From Bacteroidia bacterium (lineage in GTDB: Bacteria; Bacteroidota; Bacteroidia; AKYH767-A; OLB10), in contig JAGOJO010000011.1 in assembly GCA_017995075.1 (NCBI GenBank), forward strand, positions 2,331-55,028: DNA of 52,698 nucleotides, given 5' to 3'. Positions 16,681 to 24,408 of the stretch are shown in pieces; position 1 is the first letter of the stretch, and each line of letters starts with the position of its first letter. A model generated the notes under the pieces. That model did not search any database, was not told where the DNA came from, and saw only the letters and a list, made by a program, of their open reading frames with translations. Position numbers and translations under genes: made by a program.

Positions 16681-16784
16681 AGCTACGTATAAGTCTAGCT
16701 TGCAAGCTTTAGCTTATGACGAGTCTTTAGGCAAAGACCTGTAAACTTATTAATCCTGGAAACTTAAAAACCTAGAAACCTTAG

Positions 16785-16843
16785 CCCTTCGATATGCGTG
16801 AATACTTTTAGTAGTTTAAAGTACATAGTCGCTACTCAGGGGC
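16785..16843 (+). repeat. Dispersed CCCTTCGATA...CTACTCAGGG element, copy 1 (lysA leader)
   Basis: The ends CCCTTCGATATGCGTG and TAGTCGCTACTCAGGGGCC enclose about 25 variable bases. Other copies are at 23093-23153 (same strand) and 52363-52423 (opposite strand). The similarity extends into flanking A-rich words (GAAACC(T)TAG before and TTAAACTTAAAAAC after). The two ends are weak inverted repeats of each other (CCCT...G...CG). This copy ends 17 bases before the lysA ATG at 16861 and so forms its leader or promoter region. The bases 16681-16784 hold a few short hairpins (for example GTCTTT/AAAGAC near 16722-16737) and no gene. Confidence 0.8.
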
Positions 16844-16860
16844 CCTTAAACTTAAAAACA

Positions 16861-18087
16861 ATGTCAATCTCAAATTCAATTTCATTTATTCAGCAACAGA
16901 ATATTCAGCAGGTGATGCAGCAATATGGTTCGCCATTATATGTGTATAATGGCAATAAAATTGTTGAGCAGTATAATCGTTTAGTGAATGCATTTGATGG
17001 TGTTAAGTTGAAGTTGAAGTATGCAATGAAGGCGAATAATAATCTGCATATACTTCGTTTGTTGAGGAGTCAGGGTTGTGGATTGGATGCTGTGTCTATT
17101 CAGGAAGTGCAGTTGGGTTTGATGGCCGGATTTAGTGCTGATGAAATATTGTTTACACCGAACAGTGTTTCATTTGAAGAAATACTTGAAGCAGTGAATC
17201 TGGGTGTGCAGGTGAATATTGATAATATCTCTTTGCTCGAAAAGTTCGGTCATCAGTATGGATCTTCGGTGCCGTGCTGTATTCGTATAAATCCGCATAT
17301 CGTTGCCGGTGGGACTTCTCATATTCAAACCGGACATATCGACTCGAAATTCGGAATTTCAATTCATCAGCTGCGTCATGTCTCGCGGATTATCGAAAAG
17401 GAAAAAATTCGTGTCAATGGTTTGCATATGCATACCGGTAGTGATATCCTCGATTCCGGTGTCTTCATTCGTGCAGCGGAATTGCTCTTCGATGCTGCTT
17501 CACAATTCCCGGATCTGGAGTTCCTCGATTTCGGTTCCGGTTTTAAGGTGGCCTATAAAGAAGATGATGTAGTGACTGATGTTGAAGAACTCGGCAAAGC
17601 CATTACGGAGCGTTTTAAAGCCTTCTGCGCTGAGTACGGACATGAACTGGAGCTCTGGTTTGAACCGGGTAAATTTCTCGTCAGCGAGAGCGGATATTTG
17701 CTGGTGACGGTCAATGTGATCAAACAAACTACAGCAACCGTATTTGCTGGTGTCGACTCTGGACAAAATCACCTGATTCGTCCGATGTTTTATGATGCTT
17801 ACCACCATATTGTGAACCTCAGTAATCCTCAGGGAACTCCACGTATTTACACTGTAGTTGGCTACATCTGCGAAACTGACACCTTCGCCCTCGACCGGAA
17901 ACTGAATGAAATCAGAGAAGGAGACGTTCTGGCTATCCTCAATGCCGGTGCTTACGGATATACTATGAGTAATAACTATAACTCACGGTTACGCCCTGCC
18001 GAAGTATTGATTGACGGAGGGATGACGAAGTTGATCAGACGACGTGAGACATTGGGGGATATATTGCAGACGACTCCGGTGGAGTAG
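16861..18087 (+). CDS. lysA: Diaminopimelate decarboxylase
   Basis: A 408-residue PLP enzyme of the fold III (alanine racemase-like) group that decarboxylates meso-diaminopimelate, the last step to lysine. The PLP lysine is K57 in KYAMKANNN. Later come GHIDSKFGI, VNGLHMHTGS with the PLP-stacking histidine, FLDFGSGFK, FEPGKFLVSESG and CETDTFALDR, all expected for this family. I choose the ATG at 16861: an in-frame GTG at 16798 would add 21 residues translated from a dispersed repeat. The gene stands alone between two copies of a long degenerate repeat (15907-16273 and 18088-18443). Confidence 0.92.
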   Translation: MSISNSISFIQQQNIQQVMQQYGSPLYVYNGNKIVEQYNRLVNAFDGVKLKLKYAMKANNNLHILRLLRSQGCGLDAVSIQEVQLGLMAGFSADEILFTPNSVSFEEILEAVNLGVQVNIDNISLLEKFGHQYGSSVPCCIRINPHIVAGGTSHIQTGHIDSKFGISIHQLRHVSRIIEKEKIRVNGLHMHTGSDILDSGVFIRAAELLFDAASQFPDLEFLDFGSGFKVAYKEDDVVTDVEELGKAITERFKAFCAEYGHELELWFEPGKFLVSESGYLLVTVNVIKQTTATVFAGVDSGQNHLIRPMFYDAYHHIVNLSNPQGTPRIYTVVGYICETDTFALDRKLNEIREGDVLAILNAGAYGYTMSNNYNSRLRPAEVLIDGGMTKLIRRRETLGDILQTTPVE

Positions 18088-18443
18088 GGTTGCAGATTAC
18101 AGATCTCTCCTTGTGCGGGCATTTGCGTTGCAAACGCCCGCACAAGGAGAATACAGATGGTATGGATTTACAGATAATACAGATTTACGGATGAGGGTTG
18201 CGGATTACAGATTTGCACGGAGTGATTAGGATACTACGGATAAATCGGATTTACAGAGTACAGATCCTGAAGTGCGCTTCGCTCTACCTCAGTGTACTGA
18301 TGATACCGATATACCGATTACAGATTTTGGGACTTTTTATGATGTTCAGATTACGGAAGTACAGATGGAAGTATTACGGATTTTACTGTGGGCTGCGTCG
18401 TGAAGTGTGGCGTAAAATATGCTTTGCTTGCAAAGTGTATTTT
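18088..18443 (+). repeat. Degenerate TACAGAT-rich repeat element, copy 2 (downstream of lysA)
   Basis: About 356 bases colinear with copy 1 at 15907-16273. The same blocks appear in the same order: GGGTTGCAGATTACAGAT, a long hairpin, CGGAGTGATTAGGAT, GGATTTACAGAGTACAGATC, a small GAAG/CTTC hairpin, GATGATACCGATAT, and a 3' block around GCTTTGCTTGCAAAGTG. It begins right at the lysA stop and ends 35 bases before the stop codon of the convergent T9SS gene. No gene is visible inside it. Confidence 0.8.
18107..18149 (+). terminator. Long hairpin after lysA, candidate bidirectional terminator inside repeat copy 2
   Basis: A 20-bp stem (18107-18126 with 18130-18149) with one A/C mismatch and loop GTT; the core is GCGGGC(A/G)TTTGC. 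It starts 20 bases past the lysA stop. There is no T run on either side, so termination is plausible but not certain. The stem differs in sequence from the hairpin in repeat copy 1 yet keeps its pairing. Confidence 0.5.
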
Positions 18444-18477
18444 ACGACTCTACTTCACGGGGTTGCTGAACGGAATA

Positions 18478-20178
18478 TTAGAGTTTAGAAAGTTTAAGAG
18501 TTTTTGAGTTGTGAAGTGAGTCAATTATCTGTATAAGATAAGTTCCGGGTTTAAGTAAATCATTTAATTTGATTTTAAACTCTGCATCTACACCACTACA
18601 CACCTGTTGAATTGAATAAACCCTTTGACCCGATAAATCAAAAATGTTCAATTGAAATTTACCTGGGTTGATTCCTTTGACTATGGTAAAATCCTCTGCT
18701 GGATTTGGGTAAATGAAAGGAGTGGAAACTTCGGGAAGTAAATCAATGACTCCGGTGGTTTGACAATACAATGTATCTTGAACCGTTAATTGTGAAACGG
18801 TGAGATTAAATGCCGCCGTATCTAAGCCAAAGAATGGTGCTTTATAAATACTAATGGGAGTGTTTGATATAGTTCCGGGTAATAAATTCCAGGCTAATGT
18901 TATGGGCTGTGAGTAGCAACCACTACCATTTATGTCATACTTCCCCAAAAGACTTTCATAATTAGAAAAGTTAGTGGCTTTCATTTCTCCAACACAGTAG
19001 ATGTGATCATGATAAGTTTTTGATTTGTAAAAATCATAACTGTTTGCCGGGAAATTTGTTAAAAGAAAACGACCCCCCATTAAATTCAATGAATCATCTA
19101 AATCTGCAAAATATCTGGATGACCATAATCGAAAAGATGAAGTTGAATCAATTCTCTCACCAAATTTCAGGATTAGACTTGTTGACGGTACGAAATTGGG
19201 GTTGTATTTACAAGTAATCGCTTGCCTTGAACTATCCAGTATAAGCATCTCAAAGTCAGACGCTGCAATAGCAGTTTGGTATTTATAGGTTCTATAACCT
19301 ATCATTAATAATCTCTCTTGATTGGAAGGAATCAAACAGCCAATAAATCCAATATCGGCGGAATCACTTATTAGTCGGGAGTTAATAATATCTCCTGAAT
19401 AATTTAGCTCAGCAAAAAATGTCTGAACTGCACTGGTTTGATCATGTGTTTCCCGATCACCCACTAAAAACAATGTATTACTTGCTTGAAGCATTACCCC
19501 TCGTCTGAAAGAATATCCAAAAGTGCTATCACAGTAACTGAAAGCATTAATCAAGTCTCCGTTCAATGCATTTAAATAAACTATCAACCCGCAAAGTTCG
19601 TAGGAACTTGAAGTCCCGCCATAGAATAAAAGTGTATCGTTTGTATGACCGGCATAGTAAAGTTCTATCCGTTCAACCGGAAACTGATTTGGGCAGAAAG
19701 ATTTTGTCCAGAGAGTATCACCATTATTGTCAACTTTTACCACCGCAAGGCAAGTTACTGGTACTATGCCGAAGGGGATAAGTTGCATGGAGTCTTCTCG
19801 TAGGCAGCATATTATATGCGAATTAGAATCTAATCCTGAGAATGATAAGCCACTTAATTCAGGACTAAGGTATTGTTTCCGATTTGTCATATTAAAATCT
19901 AAATCAGATTTTGTTAATTCGAATCCAATATCATTATACTGATTATCATATATTCTTGTTAATATAAATAATGAATCTGTACGGAATCTTGAAAAATCTG
20001 CAGAGATATCATTCATTTGCTGATTTTCTAAAACTTTATTAACTGCATTTTGACATATTCCAACTGGAGAAATCAAACATATTAAGAAGATTAAAGTCGA
20101 TTTTGTTTTTGCTAATAGTGTATGATTAGAGTTATTTCTCATTGATAACCATGTTTTGAACTTTCTCTTCCAATTCAA
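18478..20178 (-). CDS. Secreted protein with C-terminal type IX secretion (Por) sorting domain
   Basis: A 566-residue protein on the minus strand. A signal peptide (KSTLIFLICLISPVGICQ) follows an unusually long N-terminus; an in-frame ATG at 20142 (MRNNSN) would give a more normal one. The middle (about residues 60-480) is rich in beta strands and phrases like VKVDNNGDTLW, which look like a beta-propeller or delta-60-repeat-type surface protein, without a family I can name. The last 80 residues are a T9SS type A domain: IYPNPAEDFTIV, LNIFDLSGQRVYS and LKPGTYLIQIID. The product is thus exported and attached to or released from the cell surface. The gene ends 35 bases from a repeat element and follows a second T9SS gene by 24 bases. 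Confidence 0.85.
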   Translation of the reverse strand: MNWKRKFKTWLSMRNNSNHTLLAKTKSTLIFLICLISPVGICQNAVNKVLENQQMNDISADFSRFRTDSLFILTRIYDNQYNDIGFELTKSDLDFNMTNRKQYLSPELSGLSFSGLDSNSHIICCLREDSMQLIPFGIVPVTCLAVVKVDNNGDTLWTKSFCPNQFPVERIELYYAGHTNDTLLFYGGTSSSYELCGLIVYLNALNGDLINAFSYCDSTFGYSFRRGVMLQASNTLFLVGDRETHDQTSAVQTFFAELNYSGDIINSRLISDSADIGFIGCLIPSNQERLLMIGYRTYKYQTAIAASDFEMLILDSSRQAITCKYNPNFVPSTSLILKFGERIDSTSSFRLWSSRYFADLDDSLNLMGGRFLLTNFPANSYDFYKSKTYHDHIYCVGEMKATNFSNYESLLGKYDINGSGCYSQPITLAWNLLPGTISNTPISIYKAPFFGLDTAAFNLTVSQLTVQDTLYCQTTGVIDLLPEVSTPFIYPNPAEDFTIVKGINPGKFQLNIFDLSGQRVYSIQQVCSGVDAEFKIKLNDLLKPGTYLIQIIDSLHNSKTLKLSKL

Positions 20179-20202
20179 TCAAACAGACAAATAACACGTA
20201 AA

Positions 20203-21549
20203 TTAGTGCTTTATAAGTTTTATATTTCCGGAAGCGTCATCAGTTTTAAATTGTATTAGATAAAGTCCGGTTGAAAATTTCCTTAAATCAATTTCCATTT
20301 GTTTTTCACAAGACGATATTTTGCCACTGAAAATTAATTCCCCCGATGAATTGTATAAATTTATTGTAACCTTTTTTCCAAGATAGGGTGATGGAAAGGA
20401 AATACTTGATATACTATTTGTTGGGTTAGGTGTAGCTATTGGCAATTCGATTATATTTCCATCGTGTTGTAAATATGAAATAGTACCTCCATTGGAAGTC
20501 ATATAGAGTTCATTGTATAGACCATTACTTGCAATAATATAGCCATTTAATGAATCTAACATATGAATACTTCTTGGGGAACGATTCATTGATATTGAAT
20601 TAGATGGTAGTGGCTGATATTGCCATGTCGAACCACCATCTGATGTTTTAAATATCGAGTCGTAAGAGGATATATATACAATGTTGCTGTCAACTACAGA
20701 CAAACAAAAGGCATAAGATGTAAATGTTGGTATTGAAATCCATGTCGTACCTCCATCCGTTGTTTTATATATCCCTTTCGAACTTGTCAGATAACCAATG
20801 TTATTGTCTGCAAATTCCAGATTATAAAAATAGCCTATAGTATCGGTAAGGACAGTATCCCATGTAAGGCCATTGTCTATGGAGCGACGTAATTGTGGAT
20901 CTGCCAAGGAGTAATTTGTACTTGTGTAAGAAAACATAAATCCTTTGTTGTCGGGAGTAAACAATATCTTTGGATAATAAATGGGACCTCCGGTACTAAT
21001 ATTTACAATTTGAACCTGATTGCCGGTTATTTTTTTTAATATACCGTCATACGAAATTGTATATCCTGAATCTGCATTGAACATAAAAATATCATAGTAG
21101 GGAGGTAAAGGGTTTTGCCACAAACTGTCTAAAGTAATCCATGTATCTCCAGCATCAGTTGTTTTCATAAGGCGATTGAGTCCAAATACATTTTTTCCAA
21201 TAAAGCCGGTATTTGAATTTATAAATTTTAAACATGACATTTTTGAATATGATTCAGTTCCAATTAACTGCCAGTCCAGAAATGCATTCGTTGTTCGGAA
21301 TAGTTTATAACACACATTAGGCGCCCCGCTAGGTGAACATTGTTCATTGTTGAAATAGTAATACGCAGTATCTGTAGAGTTGATCGAACCATTTGCAAGA
21401 TATTGCACGGGAATCATGCATCCTGGTGCTGTGAACAAAGTGTCTTTTCTTATCCATTGGGCAAGGGAAAAATAAGGGAAAAAGATTCCAAAAGTAAGGA
21501 GTAAGCTTATGTTTCTATACCAGGTAGAGTAAAATTTATGTTTCTTCAT
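20203..21549 (-). CDS. Secreted Ycf48/BNR-type beta-propeller protein with T9SS sorting domain
   Basis: A 448-residue protein on the minus strand with an N-terminal signal peptide (NISLLLTFGIFFPYFSLAQ). The body has repeated blocks of the form 'GY(I/L)..., G-I-Y-K-T-T-D-G-G-T-T-W', seen as LMKTTDAGDTWITL, IYKTTDGGTTWISI and IFKTSDGGSTWQYQ; such Asp-box/Ycf48-like blocks build a beta-propeller. The end has ATPNPTNSISSISF, INLYNSSGELIFSG and LRKFSTGLYLIQF, a T9SS type A domain. It is the first gene of a two-gene minus-strand unit with 18478-20178. Composition is AT-rich by eye compared with pyrH next door. Confidence 0.87.
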   Translation of the reverse strand: MKKHKFYSTWYRNISLLLTFGIFFPYFSLAQWIRKDTLFTAPGCMIPVQYLANGSINSTDTAYYYFNNEQCSPSGAPNVCYKLFRTTNAFLDWQLIGTESYSKMSCLKFINSNTGFIGKNVFGLNRLMKTTDAGDTWITLDSLWQNPLPPYYDIFMFNADSGYTISYDGILKKITGNQVQIVNISTGGPIYYPKILFTPDNKGFMFSYTSTNYSLADPQLRRSIDNGLTWDTVLTDTIGYFYNLEFADNNIGYLTSSKGIYKTTDGGTTWISIPTFTSYAFCLSVVDSNIVYISSYDSIFKTSDGGSTWQYQPLPSNSISMNRSPRSIHMLDSLNGYIIASNGLYNELYMTSNGGTISYLQHDGNIIELPIATPNPTNSISSISFPSPYLGKKVTINLYNSSGELIFSGKISSCEKQMEIDLRKFSTGLYLIQFKTDDASGNIKLIKH

Positions 21550-21637
21550 TTTTGTTCTTTCTAATACTTAAAACATAGTTTACCAATAGCCTAAGATATG
21601 AAGATTTGGATTAAAGCCTCATATCCCTTTTCTTTTA

Positions 21638-21645
21638 TATTTTTG
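21638..21645 (+). promoter_or_regulatory. -7 promoter box of pyrH
   Basis: TATTTTTG matches TAnnTTTG and ends seven bases before the ATG at 21653. No TTG lies at 17-23 bases upstream, so support is from the -7 box and position only. It predicts a very short or absent leader. Confidence 0.45.
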
Positions 21646-21652
21646 AATCATC

Positions 21653-22360
21653 ATGAAGTACAACCGTATCCTACTTAAGCTATCAGGCGAAGCCCTTATG
21701 GGTGAGAAGCAGTTTGGTATTGATAATAAGCGTATTGCGCAGTATGCATCTGACATAAAAGCCATTGCCGACTTGGGTGTTCAGGTGGCTGTGGTGATTG
21801 GTGGAGGGAATATTTTCCGCGGACTCCAGGCGGCCGAGGGTGGCATGGACCGCGTTCAGGGCGATTATATGGGCATGCTGGCGACTGTGATTAATTCAAT
21901 GGCACTTCAATCTGCCCTCGAAACACAAGGTGTCTTGACCCGCCTACAATCAGCAATTAAAATGGAGGCGATCTGCGAACCGTTTATACGTCGCAAAGCT
22001 GTTCGTCACCTGGAGAAAGGACGTGTGGTGATCTTCGGTGCAGGTACCGGTAATCCATATTTTACTACCGATACGGCTGCTTCGCTGAGGGCTATCGAAA
22101 TCGAAGCGGATGTGATTCTGAAAGGTACCCGTGTGGATGGCATCTATACTGCTGATCCTGAAAAAGATAAAACAGCTACCCGCTACAATACCCTGACTTT
22201 TACCGAGGCCTATGAAAAGAACCTGCAGGTGATGGATATGACGGCGTTTACCCTCTGTCAGGAAAATAAATTGCCGATTATCGTGTTCGATATGAATAAA
22301 CCCGGGAACCTGACTCGAGTGGTGAAGGGTGATGAAGTTGGAACACTGGTGACCGTTTAG
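21653..22360 (+). CDS. pyrH: Uridylate kinase (UMP kinase)
   Basis: A 235-residue amino-acid-kinase-fold enzyme that phosphorylates UMP to UDP in pyrimidine synthesis. It begins [15 protein letters not shown], has [11 protein letters not shown] near residues 45-55, and [20 protein letters not shown] in the middle. The later phrases [15 protein letters not shown] and [20 protein letters not shown] are family marks. Length is normal for the hexameric bacterial enzyme. frr follows 64 bases downstream, the usual pyrH-frr pair; in many bacteria these follow tsf, which here is about 5.7 kb upstream, separated by repeats, lysA and two surface-protein genes. Confidence 0.96.
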   Translation: MKYNRILLKLSGEALMGEKQFGIDNKRIAQYASDIKAIADLGVQVAVVIGGGNIFRGLQAAEGGMDRVQGDYMGMLATVINSMALQSALETQGVLTRLQSAIKMEAICEPFIRRKAVRHLEKGRVVIFGAGTGNPYFTTDTAASLRAIEIEADVILKGTRVDGIYTADPEKDKTATRYNTLTFTEAYEKNLQVMDMTAFTLCQENKLPIIVFDMNKPGNLTRVVKGDEVGTLVTV

Positions 22361-22424
22361 GATTTTCTGAAAATATAAAGTAGTTTCGTATCAATCAATA
22401 AGCAATATAAATTCTAAGAGTACT

Positions 22425-22982
22425 ATGGAAGTGAAGCAAATTATTGACCATATGCAGGATCATATGCAGAAGGCCATTAACCATCTGGAAGCTGAACTGG
22501 TAAAAATCAGAGCAGGTAAAGCAACACCTTCAATGCTGGATGGCATTATGGTGGATTATTATGGCTCGATGACGCCGTTGAATCAGGTGGCCAATATCAA
22601 TACGCCGGAAGCACGTACCATCGTGATTCAGCCATGGGAAAAGGCAATGATCAAACCAATCGAGAAAGGGATCATCGATGCGAATCTTGGTCTGACGCCT
22701 GCGAACGATGGAATAATGATCCGTATCAATGTTCCACCACTGTCGGAAGAACGTCGCCGTGATCTGGTGAAACGCGCGAAGGCAGAAGGGGAGCATGCGA
22801 AAGTGGGTATCCGTAATCTGCGCCGTGATGCGAATGAGAATATTAAGAAAGCTCAAAAGGCCGGACTCCCTGAAGATCTTGCGAAGGACGCTGAAACAAA
22901 AACGCAAAAAATTACAGATGATTACATCGTAAAAGTGGATAAGCACCTCGAAGCAAAAGAAAAAGAAATTATGACGGTATAG
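22425..22982 (+). CDS. frr: Ribosome recycling factor
   Basis: A 185-residue factor that, with EF-G, splits the post-termination ribosome. The N-terminal helix has LEAELVKIRAGKATPSMLDGI, a landmark, followed by VDYYGSMTPLNQVANI. Further marks are PWEKAMIKPIEKGI, NDGIMIRINVPPLSEERRRDLVK and IRNLRRDANENIKK, which together cover domains I and II. Length matches the family. It is the last gene of the pyrH unit and ends in a clear intrinsic terminator at 23003-23042. Confidence 0.97.
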   Translation: MEVKQIIDHMQDHMQKAINHLEAELVKIRAGKATPSMLDGIMVDYYGSMTPLNQVANINTPEARTIVIQPWEKAMIKPIEKGIIDANLGLTPANDGIMIRINVPPLSEERRRDLVKRAKAEGEHAKVGIRNLRRDANENIKKAQKAGLPEDLAKDAETKTQKITDDYIVKVDKHLEAKEKEIMTV

Positions 22983-23002
22983 TTCGTCGTATTCATATTG
23001 CA

Positions 23003-23042
23003 AACAAGCTCTCTGATAACTTCGGGGAGCTTGTTTTTTTTT
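23003..23042 (+). terminator. Intrinsic terminator after frr
   Basis: An 11-bp stem with one G-T pair (23003-23013 with 23025-23035), core AACAAGCTC/GAGCTTGTT, is followed directly by a run of Ts to 23042. It lies 20 bases past the frr stop. Confidence 0.85.
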
Positions 23043-23092
23043 CATCTATCACAACTTAACAATCGTATTAAGAAAACTACAGGAGGGAACAC

Positions 23093-23153
23093 CCCTTCGA
23101 TACGCGTGTTAATTTTATTGAGAATATTATTTTTAGTCGCTACTCAGGGGCCT
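23093..23153 (+). repeat. Dispersed CCCTTCGATA...CTACTCAGGG element, copy 2
   Basis: CCCTTCGATACGCGTG at 23093-23108 and TTTAGTCGCTACTCAGGGGCC ending at about 23152 enclose a variable AT-rich centre. It is the most divergent of the three copies in its centre, but its ends are intact. It lies in the non-coding stretch 22983-23550 after the frr terminator. The rest of that stretch (23154-23528) shows no gene; it has an imperfect AGCGGGAAC/GTTCCGCT inverted repeat near 23278-23316 around words like ACGGATAAAGCGGAT. Confidence 0.75.
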
Positions 23154-23528
23154 TGAAACTTATAAGTATAATCAGCACTAGCAGTTATACACCAAAGTGA
23201 CAAAGCATTGCACTCCCATATCGGCAAACAGTGTAAATCATAATTTTTCATAAAAAACCAGTGGCTAACCTTGGCGGCAGCGGGAACACGGATAAAGCGG
23301 ATGAAACGGTTCCGCTTCTCTGAACTCTTTTTTAAGAACTAAATGTCAACAAGTGGAATTCGCGGATTTATTTCTGAAACATTAAGCTATCGATATCTGT
23401 GGGAAACCCCTCTCTAAATCTCCACGCTCTTAGTCATATGTCGTCTTGAGTGGTAGTCTCAGTGATAAAGTTGGGCAACAGTCGTTTGAATTCTATTCTT
23501 ATTGTATCCTTCGCGTCATTTTTTATGA

Positions 23529-23536
23529 TATTTTTG
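23529..23536 (+). promoter_or_regulatory. -7 promoter box of the ICMT-like methyltransferase gene
   Basis: TATTTTTG matches TAnnTTTG and ends 14 bases before the ATG at 23551. A TTG at 23502-23504 is 24 bases upstream, slightly long for the -33 box. Its position argues that translation starts at 23551 and not at an in-frame start at 23446. Confidence 0.5.
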
Positions 23537-23550
23537 AAAAAAAGATAAAT

Positions 23551-24309
23551 ATGTCATTAGCCAAGGAGCTGGAAAAGCAAGGAAACTGGTTATTCCGCTA
23601 TCGTGGACAATTGCCGCTGGTCCTTTTTCTGTTGGTGATTCCGGTAATGTTAACTCCCCAGGATTTCATCTCTGATGTTTCCTCTTCTGTATGGACAATC
23701 TCTGCCATTCTGGTGAGTTTCGCCGGTGTGGTTGTTCGTGCCTATACCATCGGAACCACTCCTCGTGGCACATCCGGCCGGAACACGAAAAAACAGGTAG
23801 CGGAGTCTTTAAATACTTCAGGAATCTACGGTGCAGTGCGCCACCCTCTTTATCTGGGCAACTATCTGATGTGGATCGGTATTGTGATGTTTACTTTCCA
23901 GCCAGGATTTATCCTCTGCGTTACCTTGTTGTATTGGCTGTATTACGAGCGGATCATGATGGCGGAGGAAGGCTTTCTGATTGGAAAATTCGGAGGTGCA
24001 TACGAGGCATGGTCGCAAAAAACACCACCGTTTATCCCTGCTCTTTCGCAGCTCTCTAAACCGGCCGAGACATTCTCCCTTAAATCAGTCTTTCGCAGAG
24101 AATATTCCGGTTGGCTGGCTACTGTCATCGGCTTTGCGTATGTTGATTTTCTGCGTCTTTTTACTGCCCATCAGCGGAATCTCCAGCCGGCGTTCGATTC
24201 GTGGAAGGAGAAATGGATGATGATCCTGATCGTTTCTGCCGCTATTACCCTCCTGCTGCGTTCACTGAAGCACTATACTTCACTTTTGAAGGAAGAAGGT
24301 CGTAGTTAA
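23551..24309 (+). CDS. Isoprenylcysteine methyltransferase-family integral membrane methyltransferase (possible lipid A phosphate methyltransferase)
   Basis: A 252-residue protein with about five membrane segments. The family core is GIYGAVRHPLYLGNYLMWIG, then YYERIMMAEEGFLIGKFGGAYEAWSQKTPPFIP, shown as landmarks; 'R-H-P-x-Y-x-G' and 'E-E-x-x-L' bind SAM in ICMT/PEMT enzymes. The group includes LmtA of Leptospira, which methylates the 1-phosphate of lipid A, and I consider a lipid substrate more likely than a prenylated protein in a bacterium. The substrate is inference. I choose the ATG at 23551 because a promoter box lies between it and an upstream in-frame start. Confidence 0.78.
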   Translation: MSLAKELEKQGNWLFRYRGQLPLVLFLLVIPVMLTPQDFISDVSSSVWTISAILVSFAGVVVRAYTIGTTPRGTSGRNTKKQVAESLNTSGIYGAVRHPLYLGNYLMWIGIVMFTFQPGFILCVTLLYWLYYERIMMAEEGFLIGKFGGAYEAWSQKTPPFIPALSQLSKPAETFSLKSVFRREYSGWLATVIGFAYVDFLRLFTAHQRNLQPAFDSWKEKWMMILIVSAAITLLLRSLKHYTSLLKEEGRS

Positions 24310-24331
24310 CCGGTTAAGCCGTACTTTTGTC

Positions 24332-24376
24332 ATGTCGATTCCCTTGCCGGAAACAATTGCTGTTTTGTGGCGTTAG
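24332..24376 (+). other. Possible 14-codon upstream ORF before the DAHP synthase gene
   Basis: A perfect -7 box TACTTTTG at 24322-24329 is followed after two bases by an ATG that opens a 14-residue frame, MSIPLPETIAVLWR, ending in TAG at 24374-24376. The main gene starts at 24409 in another frame. The peptide has one Trp and no run of aromatic residues, so classic attenuation is not supported. It may be a regulatory upstream ORF or chance. Confidence 0.3.
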
Positions 24377-24408
24377 GGAATATAGAGTGCAGCTAAAACC
24401 AACGGGAA

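Noticed and set aside
18478-21549. Type IX secretion machinery
   Set aside because: The two genes are cargo with sorting domains; none of the Por/Spr/Gld machine genes is in the window.
22530-23045. 171-residue antisense frame over frr
   Set aside because: It runs opposite a strongly conserved gene and through its terminator; no motif or promoter.
23446-23550. Longer start for the ICMT-like methyltransferase
   Set aside because: The added 35 residues have no family likeness, and a promoter box at 23529-23536 lies downstream of that start.
24332-24376. Classic aromatic amino acid attenuator leader peptide
   Set aside because: The short frame has one Trp and no Phe or Tyr, and no alternative stem pair with a T run follows. 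It is kept only as a possible upstream ORF.
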